Shown here: positions 16,075 to 23,001 of the stretch, in pieces
Position numbering within the stretch: position 1 is the stretch's first letter
How the letters are laid out: each line of letters starts with the position of its first letter
Origin: DSNY01 sp964539745
GTDB lineage: Bacteria > Pseudomonadota > Gammaproteobacteria > Burkholderiales > Burkholderiaceae_F
DNA length: 43,482 nucleotides
NCBI GenBank assembly: GCA_964539745.1
Contig: CAZIJU010000025.1
Location: forward strand, 1-43,482
Direction of reading: 5' to 3'
Notes under the pieces: model-generated
What the model was told of the DNA's origin: nothing
The model's database searches: none
Seen by the model: only the letters and a program-made list of their open reading frames with translations
Made by a program: the position numbers and the translations under genes

Positions 16075-16878
16075 ATGGTCCCGCGTTTCGGGCTGTACGT
16101 GATCGGCGACGAAATCCTGTCGGGTAAACGCGCGGACAAGCACCTGACGAAGATCATCGAGCTGCTCAATGCACGCGGGCTGCGACTCGGCTGGGCCCAT
16201 TACCTGCCGGACGATCGCGCGGCGATCGCCGCGGCGCTGCGCCGCTCGTTTGCGACGGATGACGTCGTATTCAGCTGCGGGGGGATCGGCGCGACGCCGG
16301 ATGACCACACGCGGCAGGCCGCCGCCGAGGCGCTCGGCGTGCCGCTCGAGTTGCATCCCGAGGCCGCCGCGCTGATTGCGCAACGCTGCGCCGAGATGGC
16401 CGCTCAAGGGCGCGGCAGCGCCGACATGAGCACACCGGAGAACCGGCATCGGCTCAAGATGGGCGAGTTCCCGCGCGGTGCGCGCATCATCCCGAATCCC
16501 TTCAATCGGATCCCGGGCTTCGCGGTGGCTCGGCACTATTTCGTGCCGGGCTTTCCCGTGATGGCTTGGCCCATGATCGAGGCGGTGCTCGACCGCGAAT
16601 ACCGCGACTGCTTCAACCGGATCCCGCAGGCCGAGCGTTCGATGCTCGTCTTCGAAACGCCAGAATCGGCGATCACCCCATTGATGGAGGAGATCGAAGC
16701 GCGCTTCGAGGGCGTCAAGGCGTTCAGTTTGCCCTCGATCGGCGACGGCAGCGACGGCAGACCGGCGCGTCGTCACATCGAACTCGGCGTCAAGGGGCCG
16801 CCGGATTTGGTCGATGCGGCGTTCGAATCGCTGCAGTCCGGCGTGCAACGGCTCGGCGTACCCGTCGAGCCGGCCTGA
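16075..16878 (+). CDS. CinA/MoaB-like molybdopterin-binding domain protein
   Basis: A 267-residue protein with a MoCF_biosynth (MoaB/MogA/CinA N-terminal) domain. It starts at ATG 16075 with GAGGTGA upstream. The fold signature is the opening FGLYVIGDEILSGKRADKHL followed by SCGGIGATPDDHTRQAAAEA, and later RIIPNPFNRIPGFAV and FVPGFPVMAWPM. It lacks the C-terminal deamidase domain of full CinA, so it is of the short competence/damage-inducible protein A type. These are often annotated as molybdenum cofactor or nicotinamide-related, but the true role is not settled. It is last in the four-gene operon and has no close stem-loop with a U-tract. Confidence 0.9.
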   Translation: MVPRFGLYVIGDEILSGKRADKHLTKIIELLNARGLRLGWAHYLPDDRAAIAAALRRSFATDDVVFSCGGIGATPDDHTRQAAAEALGVPLELHPEAAALIAQRCAEMAAQGRGSADMSTPENRHRLKMGEFPRGARIIPNPFNRIPGFAVARHYFVPGFPVMAWPMIEAVLDREYRDCFNRIPQAERSMLVFETPESAITPLMEEIEARFEGVKAFSLPSIGDGSDGRPARRHIELGVKGPPDLVDAAFESLQSGVQRLGVPVEPA

Positions 16879-17089
16879 TCCGGACGCTTCACGAGGCCGC
16901 GCCAAACGCGTCGCCCCGTCCTGCTTCGTCCGGCAGTTGCGGCGCGGGGTCCGAGGTCCGCGCCGGATCGCCTGGGCGACGCAGCACATGGGGCCAACGA
17001 GCGCCGCGGCTTCGCTTGCCCGAGACGCGCGGCGGATTCGCGGCGGCGCATCGGATTGCGCTCGTCGGCCAAGCGGGTAAGCCCGTGGC

Positions 17090-17205
17090 AAAAAAAAGCC
17101 CGGTCGGGGGACCGGGCTTGAAAAGCACCACCAAAGGAGGAGACAGAAGGGGTTTGGACTTGGGGTCCAAACGAGTGGTGCCAAGGAGACAACCGTTACA
17201 GGATA
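17090..17205 (-). ncRNA. Candidate small RNA with anti-Shine-Dalgarno loop
   Basis: Reading the minus strand, a promoter (17240-17212) is followed by an RNA of about 115 bases that ends at a perfect intrinsic terminator. Its structure is strikingly organised. GCACCAC (17181-17175) pairs with GTGGTGC (17131-17125). Inside is a second hairpin, GTTTGGAC/GTCCAAAC with a 5-base loop (17172-17152). Between the inner hairpin and the closing stem is an unpaired CU-rich run containing CCTCCTTT (17140-17133), an exact complement of a strong ribosome-binding site. A second CTCCTT lies just before the outer stem (17188-17183). This layout fits a trans-acting small RNA that masks ribosome sites. It could instead be the 3' end of the phasin transcript. 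I do not recognise a named family. Confidence 0.6.
17098..17117 (-). terminator. Intrinsic terminator
   Basis: On the minus strand an 8-bp perfect stem (GACCGGGC side and GCCCGGTC side) with a GC-rich 4-base loop is followed directly by eight T (17097-17090). This is the strongest terminator in the window. It ends the small RNA and would also stop read-through from the phasin gene. Confidence 0.92.
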
Positions 17206-17211
17206 CTAAAA

Positions 17212-17240
17212 AAGTTACCTCGTTCGTCCGCTCGTTTCAA
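17212..17240 (-). promoter_or_regulatory. Candidate promoter of the small RNA
   Basis: On the minus strand TTGAAA (17240-17235), a 17-base spacer and TAACTT (17217-17212) give a start near 17205. The -35 is good, the -10 weak (3 of 6). TAGTAT, just downstream, is an alternative -10 with poor spacing. Confidence 0.4.
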
Positions 17241-17341
17241 CCGAATCTTCGACGATTTCACCGTCGCAGATCTGACCAAAAGCAAGGCCTTATCGTGTCG
17301 TTGCGTCCGCCGTGCCGTCGCATCACCGCCGCATTCTGCAC

Positions 17342-17363
17342 ATGGGGCGCCTTCGCGCCCCAT
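17342..17363 (-). terminator. Perfect 9-bp hairpin after the phasin gene
   Basis: ATGGGGCGC and GCGCCCCAT pair around a 4-base loop, 36 bases past the phasin stop. There is no T-run on either side, so it may be a Rho-assisted end or a 3' stabiliser of an abundant message rather than a true intrinsic terminator. Confidence 0.45.
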
Positions 17364-17398
17364 CAAGCGGCTAGAGCGTTTGCACTAGCTCGTGGCGT

Positions 17399-17968
17399 TC
17401 AGGCGGCTTTGCGGCCTTTGACCTTGACGGCGTCGTTGGCAGCCGCGGCGGCCTTCATCGTGGCCGACGTGGCAGCGGTGATGTTCGACTCGACCATCTC
17501 GGCGGCCTGCTTGGCGGCCTTGCTGAACGTGTCGTACGCGGTATTGGCGGCGGCCAGCGCGCTCTTGATCATCGACACTGCGGGCTCCGAGCCGGCCGGC
17601 GCGTTTTTCGCCGCGAACTCGATGAGTTCCGAAACCTTCTTGTTGCTCTCGGCGATTTGCGTCTCGACGATCTTCGACACTTCCGCGCCTGCGCCGCTGG
17701 CGATGCCGTACACGGTGCGGTTGTAGCTCACGAGCTTCTCGACGGCCGGTTGCGCCAGTCCGCCGGTCAGCGCGAGCAGCTCCTGGACGTCCTTGACGCT
17801 CATCAGCGCTTGGGCTTTCTCTGCCGTCTCTTCCATCACCGCCTTGGTGGCGGCAAGGTTCAGGTCGACAAGTTTTTCGGTCGCGTCGAACATCGCGTGC
17901 GACAGCGCATACAGCGCGTCCATCTGACTTTTCTGCAGTTCGGCGATTTGGGCGGGGGTTGCGATCAT
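17399..17968 (-). CDS. phaP: Phasin (PHA granule-associated protein)
   Basis: A 189-residue phasin, the small amphipathic protein that coats polyhydroxyalkanoate granules and controls their size and number. The ATG at 17968 has AGAGGAG upstream and opens MIATPAQIAELQKSQMDALY. The body is helical and Ala-rich, with the family's typical stretches: MFDATEKLVDLNLAATKAVM, LLALTGGLAQPAVEKLVSYN, RTVYGIASGAGAEVSKIVET and FSKAAKQAAEMVESNITAAT. The C-terminus is basic (KVKGRKAA), as in many phasins. It has two promoters with PhaR-type operators, as expected for a gene switched on when PHA is made. No other pha genes are in the window. Confidence 0.95.
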   Translation of the reverse strand: MIATPAQIAELQKSQMDALYALSHAMFDATEKLVDLNLAATKAVMEETAEKAQALMSVKDVQELLALTGGLAQPAVEKLVSYNRTVYGIASGAGAEVSKIVETQIAESNKKVSELIEFAAKNAPAGSEPAVSMIKSALAAANTAYDTFSKAAKQAAEMVESNITAATSATMKAAAAANDAVKVKGRKAA

Positions 17969-18040
17969 GACTTGGGCTCCTCTGGCTAGTGGCTCCGATT
18001 CCCGGGGATGTCCCGGGTCCCAGACTCGTTTGCGCCGCCG

Positions 18041-18055
18041 TTGTGCGACGCACAA
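18041..18055. promoter_or_regulatory. PhaR-type operator at the P1 start site
   Basis: TTGTGCGACGCACAA is a perfect 15-base palindrome apart from its centre. On the minus strand its core reads TGCGTCGCACAA, which fits the TGC(R)N(Y)GCA(S)MA motif I recall for Ralstonia PhaR. It lies 5 bases past the P1 -10, covering the predicted transcription start, so bound PhaR should block P1. Confidence 0.72.
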
Positions 18056-18060
18056 AACGA

Positions 18061-18088
18061 ATTCTATCCATCGGCCGCGGAATGTCAA
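18061..18088 (-). promoter_or_regulatory. Phasin promoter P1
   Basis: On the minus strand a perfect TTGACA (18088-18083), a 16-base spacer and TAGAAT (18066-18061) form the best sigma-70 promoter in the window. The predicted start is near 18054, giving a leader of about 85 bases. Confidence 0.88.
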
Positions 18089-18098
18089 GCGATTTTTC

Positions 18099-18107
18099 TG
18101 CGACGCA
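18099..18107. promoter_or_regulatory. Second PhaR-type operator, at the P2 start site
   Basis: The minus strand reads TGCGTCGCAGAA here, again fitting the recalled PhaR motif. It lies 2 bases past the P2 -10 and just upstream of the P1 -35. The centres of the two operators are 55 bases apart, so two PhaR molecules could also interact by looping. Confidence 0.62.
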
Positions 18108-18109
18108 CC

Positions 18110-18138
18110 AATTTAGCTCTCGCCATCGCGCAAGTCAA
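18110..18138 (-). promoter_or_regulatory. Phasin promoter P2
   Basis: On the minus strand TTGACT (18138-18133), a 17-base spacer and TAAATT (18115-18110) give a start near 18103. It lies within the AT-rich tract, which could act as an UP element. Confidence 0.5.
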
Positions 18139-18282
18139 ATTAAATCCTATAAATCAAGCATTTATCTAAATCTATTGCTTCTGGTCGCTTCGCTTGTCCG
18201 TGTGAAATTGGCGCAACGCCGCACGAAAGTGGCGGGCCGCGGGGCGCTTAGAATCAGCGCTCTATTCACAAGCGCCAGCCGC

Positions 18283-19218
18283 TTGAACGCCTTCTACAGC
18301 GATTGCTACACGCTGCCTTTGCCGGCGGGACACCGTTTCCCGATGGTGAAGTACGAGCGGCTACGCGCGCGCGTGCGCGAAGAGCTGCCGTACGTGCGGC
18401 TGATTGAGTCTCCGCCTGCGACTGACGAGCAGCTTGCTCGTGCGCACGACCGCGAGTACGTCCGCAGGGTCGCGTGCGGTGAATTGTCGAGCGCGGAGCA
18501 GCGCGCGATCGGATTCCCCTGGTCGAGGCCGCTGGTCGAAAGGTCGCGACGCTCCGCGGGCGCGACCATCGCCGCCGGGCGCGCCGCCCTCGAAGAGGGC
18601 GTGGCCGTCAATCTGGCCGGCGGCACGCATCACGCGCTGCGCGACCGCGGTCTGGGTTACTGCGTGTTCAATGACGCCGCGGTCGCGGCCAGAACGATTC
18701 AGGTCGAAACGCGCCGGCCGTGGCGAATTGCGATCGTCGATTGCGACGTGCACCAGGGCAACGGCACCGCGGCGATTCTCGCGGGCGATGCGACGACGTT
18801 CACCCTGTCGCTGCACGCGGAGAAGAACTTCCCTTTCCGCAAGTCGCCGAGCGATCTCGATCGCGAACTGCCCGACGGCATCGGTGATGCCGAGTACCTG
18901 CGCGTTCTCGACGAGGCGCTCGACGAGATGGTCGAGCGCTTCGGTCCGGAATTGATCATCTATCTTGCCGGCGCCGACGCGCACGAGAACGACCGTCTCG
19001 GTCGCCTGTCGCTGACGACCGCCGGCATGGCGGCGCGCGACGCGCGCGTGTTCGACCTTGCGTTCCGTCTGTGCGTGCCGATCGCCGTCGCGATGGCCGG
19101 CGGCTACGGTCGCGACATCGACGTCACGGTGGACGTGCACTTCAACACCGTGCGCGCCGCGTGGCTGCACTGGCAGCGGTGCGCGGCGCGCGCGGCCGAG
19201 GAGCCGACCCTTGTCTGA
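18283..19218 (+). CDS. HDAC/acetoin-utilization-family deacetylase
   Basis: A 311-residue zinc-dependent deacetylase of the histone deacetylase/AcuC superfamily. In bacteria such enzymes act on acetylated polyamines, proteins or small acyl compounds. The start is the TTG at 18283 (LNAFYSDCYTLPLPAGHRFP), the usual family N-terminus; no ATG in frame is close. Catalytic elements are all present: GGTHHAL (H116, H117), DCDVHQGNGT (zinc ligands D155 and H157), AGADAHENDRLG (zinc ligand D232) and AGGYGR (Y275). The next gene overlaps by 8 bases with its own TTG start, so they form an operon with the DMT transporter, thioesterase and tartrate dehydrogenase. The substrate is unknown. Confidence 0.93.
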   Translation: MNAFYSDCYTLPLPAGHRFPMVKYERLRARVREELPYVRLIESPPATDEQLARAHDREYVRRVACGELSSAEQRAIGFPWSRPLVERSRRSAGATIAAGRAALEEGVAVNLAGGTHHALRDRGLGYCVFNDAAVAARTIQVETRRPWRIAIVDCDVHQGNGTAAILAGDATTFTLSLHAEKNFPFRKSPSDLDRELPDGIGDAEYLRVLDEALDEMVERFGPELIIYLAGADAHENDRLGRLSLTTAGMAARDARVFDLAFRLCVPIAVAMAGGYGRDIDVTVDVHFNTVRAAWLHWQRCAARAAEEPTLV

Positions 19219-20128
19219 GCGTGGCGAGACGATCGCCGCGCGCAGCGCCCGCCAGGCGTGGCTGGCAGCGATGCCGATCGTGTTCGTGTTGCTGTGGAGC
19301 ACGGGCTTCATCGTTGCGAAGTACGCGGCGCCGCACGCGCCGCCGCTGACTTTCCTGCTGTACCGGTTCGTCGGCATCGTCGCGCTTCTGCTTCCGCTGA
19401 TCTGGGCGAGCGGCGCGCCCTGGCCGCGTAGCCCGTTGCAGTGGCTGCACGTCGCGATCGCCGGCATGCTGCTGCAAGCGGTGTATCTCGGGGGTGTCTG
19501 GTATGCGATTGCACAGGGCATGCCGGCGGGTGTGTCGGCGCTGATCGTCGGTGCGCAACCGCTGCTGACGGCGCTGCTCGGCTTCACGGTCGGCGAGCGT
19601 GCATCGCGCCTGCAGTGGACGGGGCTCGCGCTCGGTTTCGCGGGCATTGCGCTCGTGCTGTCGGACCGGCTGACGCTGGCCGGCGCTGGCTGGCAGGCGG
19701 CGACGGTCAACGTCGCCGCGCTCGCGGGCATCACGGCCGGCACGCTGTACCAGAAAAAGTTCTGTGGGCCGGTCGATCTGCGCACCGGCAGCGCGATCCA
19801 GTTCGCCGCGTCGTTCGTGCTGCTGCTGCCGTTCGCGCTGGCGACCGAAACCCTCCGCGTCGAGTACACGCGCGAGTTCTGGCTTGCGCTTGCCTGGTCG
19901 GTGGTCGGCTTGTCGCTCGTCGCGATCAGCCTGCTGCTCGCTATGATTCGCCGGGGCCGCGCGACCGAAGTCGCGAGCCTGATGTACTTGACGCCACCAG
20001 TGACGGCACTGATGGCATGGGCATGGTTCGGCGAGCGGCTCGGGGCGGTGGCGTGGGCGGGCGTATTCGTGACGATGGCCGGAGTGGCACTGGTGCTGAA
20101 CGGAAGGCGTGTGGGACAGCGACCGTGA
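19211..20128 (+). CDS. EamA-family (DMT) transporter
   Basis: A 305-residue drug/metabolite transporter with two EamA repeats and about ten membrane helices. The TTG at 19211 overlaps the upstream stop by 8 bases (TTGTCTGA) and has GAGGAG 7 bases before it. Helices start with WLAAMPIVFVLLWSTGFIVA and include LHVAIAGMLLQAVYLGGVWY, SALIVGAQPLLTALLGFTVG, LVLSDRLTL, SVVGLSLVAISLLLAMIRRG and LTPPVTALMAWAWFGERLG. The paired GERxxxxQWxG and GERLGxxAWxG segments mark the two repeats. The substrate cannot be inferred, but export of a deacylated product from the neighbouring enzyme is possible. The stop overlaps the thioesterase start by 4 bases. Confidence 0.92.
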   Translation: MSERGETIAARSARQAWLAAMPIVFVLLWSTGFIVAKYAAPHAPPLTFLLYRFVGIVALLLPLIWASGAPWPRSPLQWLHVAIAGMLLQAVYLGGVWYAIAQGMPAGVSALIVGAQPLLTALLGFTVGERASRLQWTGLALGFAGIALVLSDRLTLAGAGWQAATVNVAALAGITAGTLYQKKFCGPVDLRTGSAIQFAASFVLLLPFALATETLRVEYTREFWLALAWSVVGLSLVAISLLLAMIRRGRATEVASLMYLTPPVTALMAWAWFGERLGAVAWAGVFVTMAGVALVLNGRRVGQRP

Positions 20129-20562
20129 CCGAACGCCAGGCGCCGCATCGCCGGTCCGACTACAGGCACTTTCTGACGATCCAGACGCGCTGGATGGACA
20201 ACGACGCCTACGGCCACGTCAACAACGTCGTCTACTACAGTTTCTTCGACACCGTCGTCAACGAGTACCTGATTCGCGCAGGCGTGCTCGACATCGCATG
20301 CGGCGACACGATCGGGCTGGTCGTCGAGACGCAGTGCAACTATTTCAGCGAGCTCTCGTTCCCGCAGAAGGTCGTCGGCGGACTGCGCGTCTCACGCATC
20401 GGAAACTCAAGCGTGTGCTACGAAATCGGGATCTTTGCCGAAGACCGGGACAGCGCCTGCGCGCAGGGGCGCTTCGTGCACGTCTACGTCGATCGCGCCA
20501 CGCGGCGGCCAACCCCCGTTCCCGCCGCGCTGCGCGCGGCGCTCGAGCGGATCCGCGCGTGA
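20125..20562 (+). CDS. Acyl-CoA thioesterase, 4HBT/YbgC hotdog family
   Basis: A 145-residue single-domain hotdog thioesterase. The GTG at 20125 overlaps the transporter stop (GTGA). The active-site region WMDNDAYGHVNNVVYYSFFD has the conserved D-x-x-G-H-V-N-N with the aspartate that acts on the thioester. Beyond it come ETQCNYFSELSFPQKVVGGL and a C-terminal GRFVHVYVDRATRRPTPVP. Such enzymes hydrolyse small or aromatic acyl-CoAs. It may recycle CoA for the pathway in which the neighbouring dehydrogenase acts. The length and order match YbgC/FadM relatives. The chain length it prefers is not readable from sequence. Confidence 0.92.
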   Translation: MTERQAPHRRSDYRHFLTIQTRWMDNDAYGHVNNVVYYSFFDTVVNEYLIRAGVLDIACGDTIGLVVETQCNYFSELSFPQKVVGGLRVSRIGNSSVCYEIGIFAEDRDSACAQGRFVHVYVDRATRRPTPVPAALRAALERIRA

Positions 20563-20645
20563 AGTGCCGGGCGCGCGCATGAAGCGGACCGCAGCGATCG
20601 AAGTCGGACCCGTCGGAAAATTCTCGCCATCGATGGAGTAGGGTA

Positions 20646-21734
20646 ATGGGAGTGCACAGGATCGCCGTCATTCCGGGCGACGGGATCGGCAAGGAAGTCG
20701 TTCCCGAGGGACTGCGCGTGCTGGACGCGGCGGCACGCCGCTTCGGCATCGAACTGCGGTTCGACCACTTCGACTTTGCGAGCTGCGATTACTACGCCAG
20801 GCACGGCGAGATGATGCCGCCCGACTGGAAGGATCGTATCGGCGGTCACGACGCGATCTTCTACGGCGCGGTCGGTTGGCCGGCGACCGTGCCCGACCAT
20901 GTTTCGCTGTGGGGCTCGCTTCTGAGGTTCAGGCGGGAATTCGACCAGTACGTCAATCTGCGACCGTGCAGGCTGATGCCCGGCATCGCCTCGCCGCTGG
21001 TGGACCGCAACGGCAATCCGCGCAAGCCGGGCGAGATCGACTTCGTCGTCGTGCGTGAGAACACCGAGGGCGAGTACTCGTCGATCGGCGGGCGCATGTT
21101 CGAGGGCACCGAACGCGAGATCGTGATCCAGGAGACGGTGATGACGCGTGTAGGCATCGACCGCGTCGTCCGATTCGCCTTCGATCTGGCCGCGAAGCGG
21201 CCGCGGCGCCACCTGACGTCGGCGACGAAGAGCAACGGCATCTCGATCACGATGCCGTACTGGGACGAACGCGTCGAGGCGATCGCTCGCGAGTTCCCGG
21301 CGGTGCGGCACGACAAGTACCACATCGACATCCTGACCGCGCACTTCGTGCAGCGGCCGGAGCAGTTCGATGTGGTCGTCGCGAGCAATCTGTTCGGCGA
21401 CATCCTGTCCGACCTCGGTCCGGCGTGCACCGGAACCATCGCGATCGCGCCGTCGGCCAACCTCAACCCGGACCGCAAGTACCCGTCGCTGTTCGAGCCG
21501 GTGCACGGTTCGGCGCCGGACATCGCGGGCAAGGGCATCGCCAATCCAATCGGCCAGATCTGGAGCGCGGCGCTGATGCTCGACTGGCTCGGGCACCCGG
21601 ACGCAGGCGCGGCGATCGTTCGGGCGATCGAACGGGTGCTCGAGGCCGGGCCGAAGCACGCACCGTTGACGCGCGACATCGGCGGCACGGCTGGCACCGC
21701 AGACCTCGGTGCCGCGATCGCCGCAGCGATTTGA
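20646..21734 (+). CDS. Tartrate/D-malate dehydrogenase (isocitrate dehydrogenase family)
   Basis: A 362-residue NAD-dependent oxidative decarboxylase. The ATG at 20646 has GGAG 9 bases upstream and opens MGVHRIAVIPGDGIGKEVVP. Substrate and cofactor motifs of the family are intact: LLRFRREFDQYVNLRPCRL (arginines that hold the substrate carboxylates), VVRENTEGEYSSIGGRMFEG, TSATKSNGISITMPYWDE (catalytic lysine), DILTAHFVQRPEQFDVVVAS-NLFGDILSD (metal-binding aspartates) and FEPVHGSAPDIAGKGIANP. The pattern fits TtuC/DmlA (tartrate dehydrogenase or D-malate dehydrogenase) better than LeuB. It follows the thioesterase by 83 bases and precedes an orphan Bug transport protein, consistent with dicarboxylate use. 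Confidence 0.93.
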   Translation: MGVHRIAVIPGDGIGKEVVPEGLRVLDAAARRFGIELRFDHFDFASCDYYARHGEMMPPDWKDRIGGHDAIFYGAVGWPATVPDHVSLWGSLLRFRREFDQYVNLRPCRLMPGIASPLVDRNGNPRKPGEIDFVVVRENTEGEYSSIGGRMFEGTEREIVIQETVMTRVGIDRVVRFAFDLAAKRPRRHLTSATKSNGISITMPYWDERVEAIAREFPAVRHDKYHIDILTAHFVQRPEQFDVVVASNLFGDILSDLGPACTGTIAIAPSANLNPDRKYPSLFEPVHGSAPDIAGKGIANPIGQIWSAALMLDWLGHPDAGAAIVRAIERVLEAGPKHAPLTRDIGGTAGTADLGAAIAAAI

Positions 21735-21797
21735 GCGCCTCCCGCGAAGGCCTGCCGCAGACTCCCGCGTAAGCGTAAATGCGGATGGGCGAGGCGC

Positions 21798-21825
21798 TTG
21801 GCGCCGACCGTTTCATCAGTAGAAT
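21798..21825 (+). promoter_or_regulatory. Promoter of the Bug-family gene
   Basis: TTGGCG (21798-21803), a 16-base spacer and TAGAAT (21820-21825) give a start near 21832, about 37 bases before the TTG start codon. The -10 context TAGAATCAGCGC recurs elsewhere in the window. Confidence 0.6.
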
Positions 21826-21868
21826 CAGCGCGTTGCAGTGAGAACTTGAGACCCTGGAGGAGACGCTG

Positions 21869-22861
21869 TTGAAACTGCTCTGCCGTCTTGGACTTTTTGC
21901 AATCGGACTTCTTGCAAGTGCGGTCGCGCTCGCGCAAGCCTATCCATCGAAACCGATCACGATGATCGTGCCGTTCACGGCCGGCGGGCCGACCGACACC
22001 GTCGGCCGCTCGCTCGCGCTCGCGATGAGCAAGCACTTGGGGCAGCAGATCGTCATCGAGAACGTGGGCGGCGCCGGCGGCACCGTCGGCGTGACACGCG
22101 CGAAAAATGCCGCGCCCGACGGGTACACGATCCTGCTGCATCACATCGGCATGTCGACCGCGCCGACGCTGTATCGCAAGTTGCAGTTCGATCCGTTGAA
22201 GGACTTCGAGCACATCGGGCTGATCGTCGATACGCCGATGACGATCGTCGCGCGGGCGGACTTCCCGCCGAAGACGATCGGCGAGTTCATCGCGTACGTC
22301 AAGGCCAACAAGGACAAGCTGAACTACGCCAACGCGGGCGTGGGCGCGGCATCGCACCTGTGCGGACTGCTATTCATGAGCCGCATCGAAACCGACTTGA
22401 CGACCGTGCCGTTCAAGGGCACGGCCGACGTGATCAACGCGTTGTTGGCCAAGCAGGTCGATTTCACGTGCGACCAGACGACGAATACGACGGGCCAGAT
22501 CCAGGCAAACCGGGCCGACCCGACCAAAGGCGTCAAGGTCTATGCGGTCACCAGTCTGCGGCGCCTGTCGATCCTGCCTGACGTGCCTACGCTCGACGAA
22601 AGCGGACTGAAGGGCTTCGAGGTCGGCGTCTGGCACGGCCTGTACGCGCCGAAGGGAACGCCGAAGGCGGCCATCGACAAGCTCGTCGCGGCGCTGCAGG
22701 CCGGCGCGAAGGATGCCGACTTCGTCAAGCGCATGTCCGATCTCGGCGCGACCGTGTATCCGCCCGAACGGATTACCCCGGCGGCGCACGCCGCGCATTT
22801 GAAAGCCGAGATCGACAAGTGGGCGCCGATCATCCGGAAAGCCGGCGTTTACGCCGATTGA
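21869..22861 (+). CDS. Bug-family (TctC) periplasmic solute-binding protein
   Basis: A 330-residue extracytoplasmic binding protein of the tripartite tricarboxylate transporter family. The TTG at 21869 has TGGAGGAGA upstream. A signal peptide (LKLLCRLGLFAIGLLASAVA, cut after ALAQA) precedes the hallmark YPSKPITMIVPFTAGGPTDT, then VIENVGGAGGTVG, AAPDGYTIL, PFKGTADVINALLAKQVDF and VWHGLYAPKGTPKAAIDKLV. Bug proteins bind dicarboxylates, amino acids, nicotinate or aromatic acids. No TctA/TctB membrane partners are nearby, as is usual for orphan Bug genes. The upstream tartrate/malate dehydrogenase makes a C4 hydroxy-acid the leading guess. It has its own promoter. Confidence 0.95.
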   Translation: MKLLCRLGLFAIGLLASAVALAQAYPSKPITMIVPFTAGGPTDTVGRSLALAMSKHLGQQIVIENVGGAGGTVGVTRAKNAAPDGYTILLHHIGMSTAPTLYRKLQFDPLKDFEHIGLIVDTPMTIVARADFPPKTIGEFIAYVKANKDKLNYANAGVGAASHLCGLLFMSRIETDLTTVPFKGTADVINALLAKQVDFTCDQTTNTTGQIQANRADPTKGVKVYAVTSLRRLSILPDVPTLDESGLKGFEVGVWHGLYAPKGTPKAAIDKLVAALQAGAKDADFVKRMSDLGATVYPPERITPAAHAAHLKAEIDKWAPIIRKAGVYAD

Positions 22862-22930
22862 TTGGTCGAGTCTGTTGACTGCGGCGTGTCAAGCTGGCCC
22901 GGTGCGCGGCGCTGCGTGCTGCGCCACGTT

Positions 22931-22960
22931 CGACGTCGTCCGGGCGATCGCCCGACGTCG
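22931..22960. terminator. GC-rich hairpin after the Bug gene
   Basis: CGACGT pairs with ACGTCG and CGGGCG with CGCCCG around a very short loop, with a 4-base bulge. The GGGCGATCGCCC core is a perfect palindrome. No T-run follows, so the terminator call is weak. Confidence 0.3.
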
Positions 22961-23001
22961 GCCGAGGTCCGCGCCGGTGCGGCACTTGATCAGGGGATAA
23001 A

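Larger units (their letters stand above)
16879..17398. other. Gene-free interval containing an RNA gene
   Basis: No protein gene is supported in these 520 bases between the convergent CinA-like and phasin genes. Its left part (16879-17089) is GC-rich with no recognised element. The rest holds the small RNA candidate and its promoter (17090-17240) and a hairpin near the phasin stop (17342-17363). Confidence 0.75.
17969..18282. other. Divergent control region between phasin and HDAC-like genes
   Basis: These 314 bases carry two phasin promoters and two operators (18041-18138). To their right is an unusually AT-rich tract (about 18109-18180), set against GC-rich surroundings. The right end holds a TAGAAT box (18249-18254) 28 bases before the TTG of the HDAC-like gene. 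No protein gene is seen. Confidence 0.75.

Noticed and set aside
16879..17089. Minus-strand open frame opposite the region after the CinA-like gene
   Set aside because: Low-complexity Pro/Arg/Ser-rich product, no ribosome site, and it crosses the terminator and small RNA.
17120..17200. AAAGGAGG on the plus strand as a ribosome site for a plus-strand gene
   Set aside because: No start codon with a plausible frame follows at suitable spacing. The minus-strand structure and terminator explain the sequence better.
20579..20641. 20-codon open frame before the tartrate/malate dehydrogenase gene
   Set aside because: It has no ribosome site and no feature of a leader peptide such as repeated codons or an attenuator hairpin.
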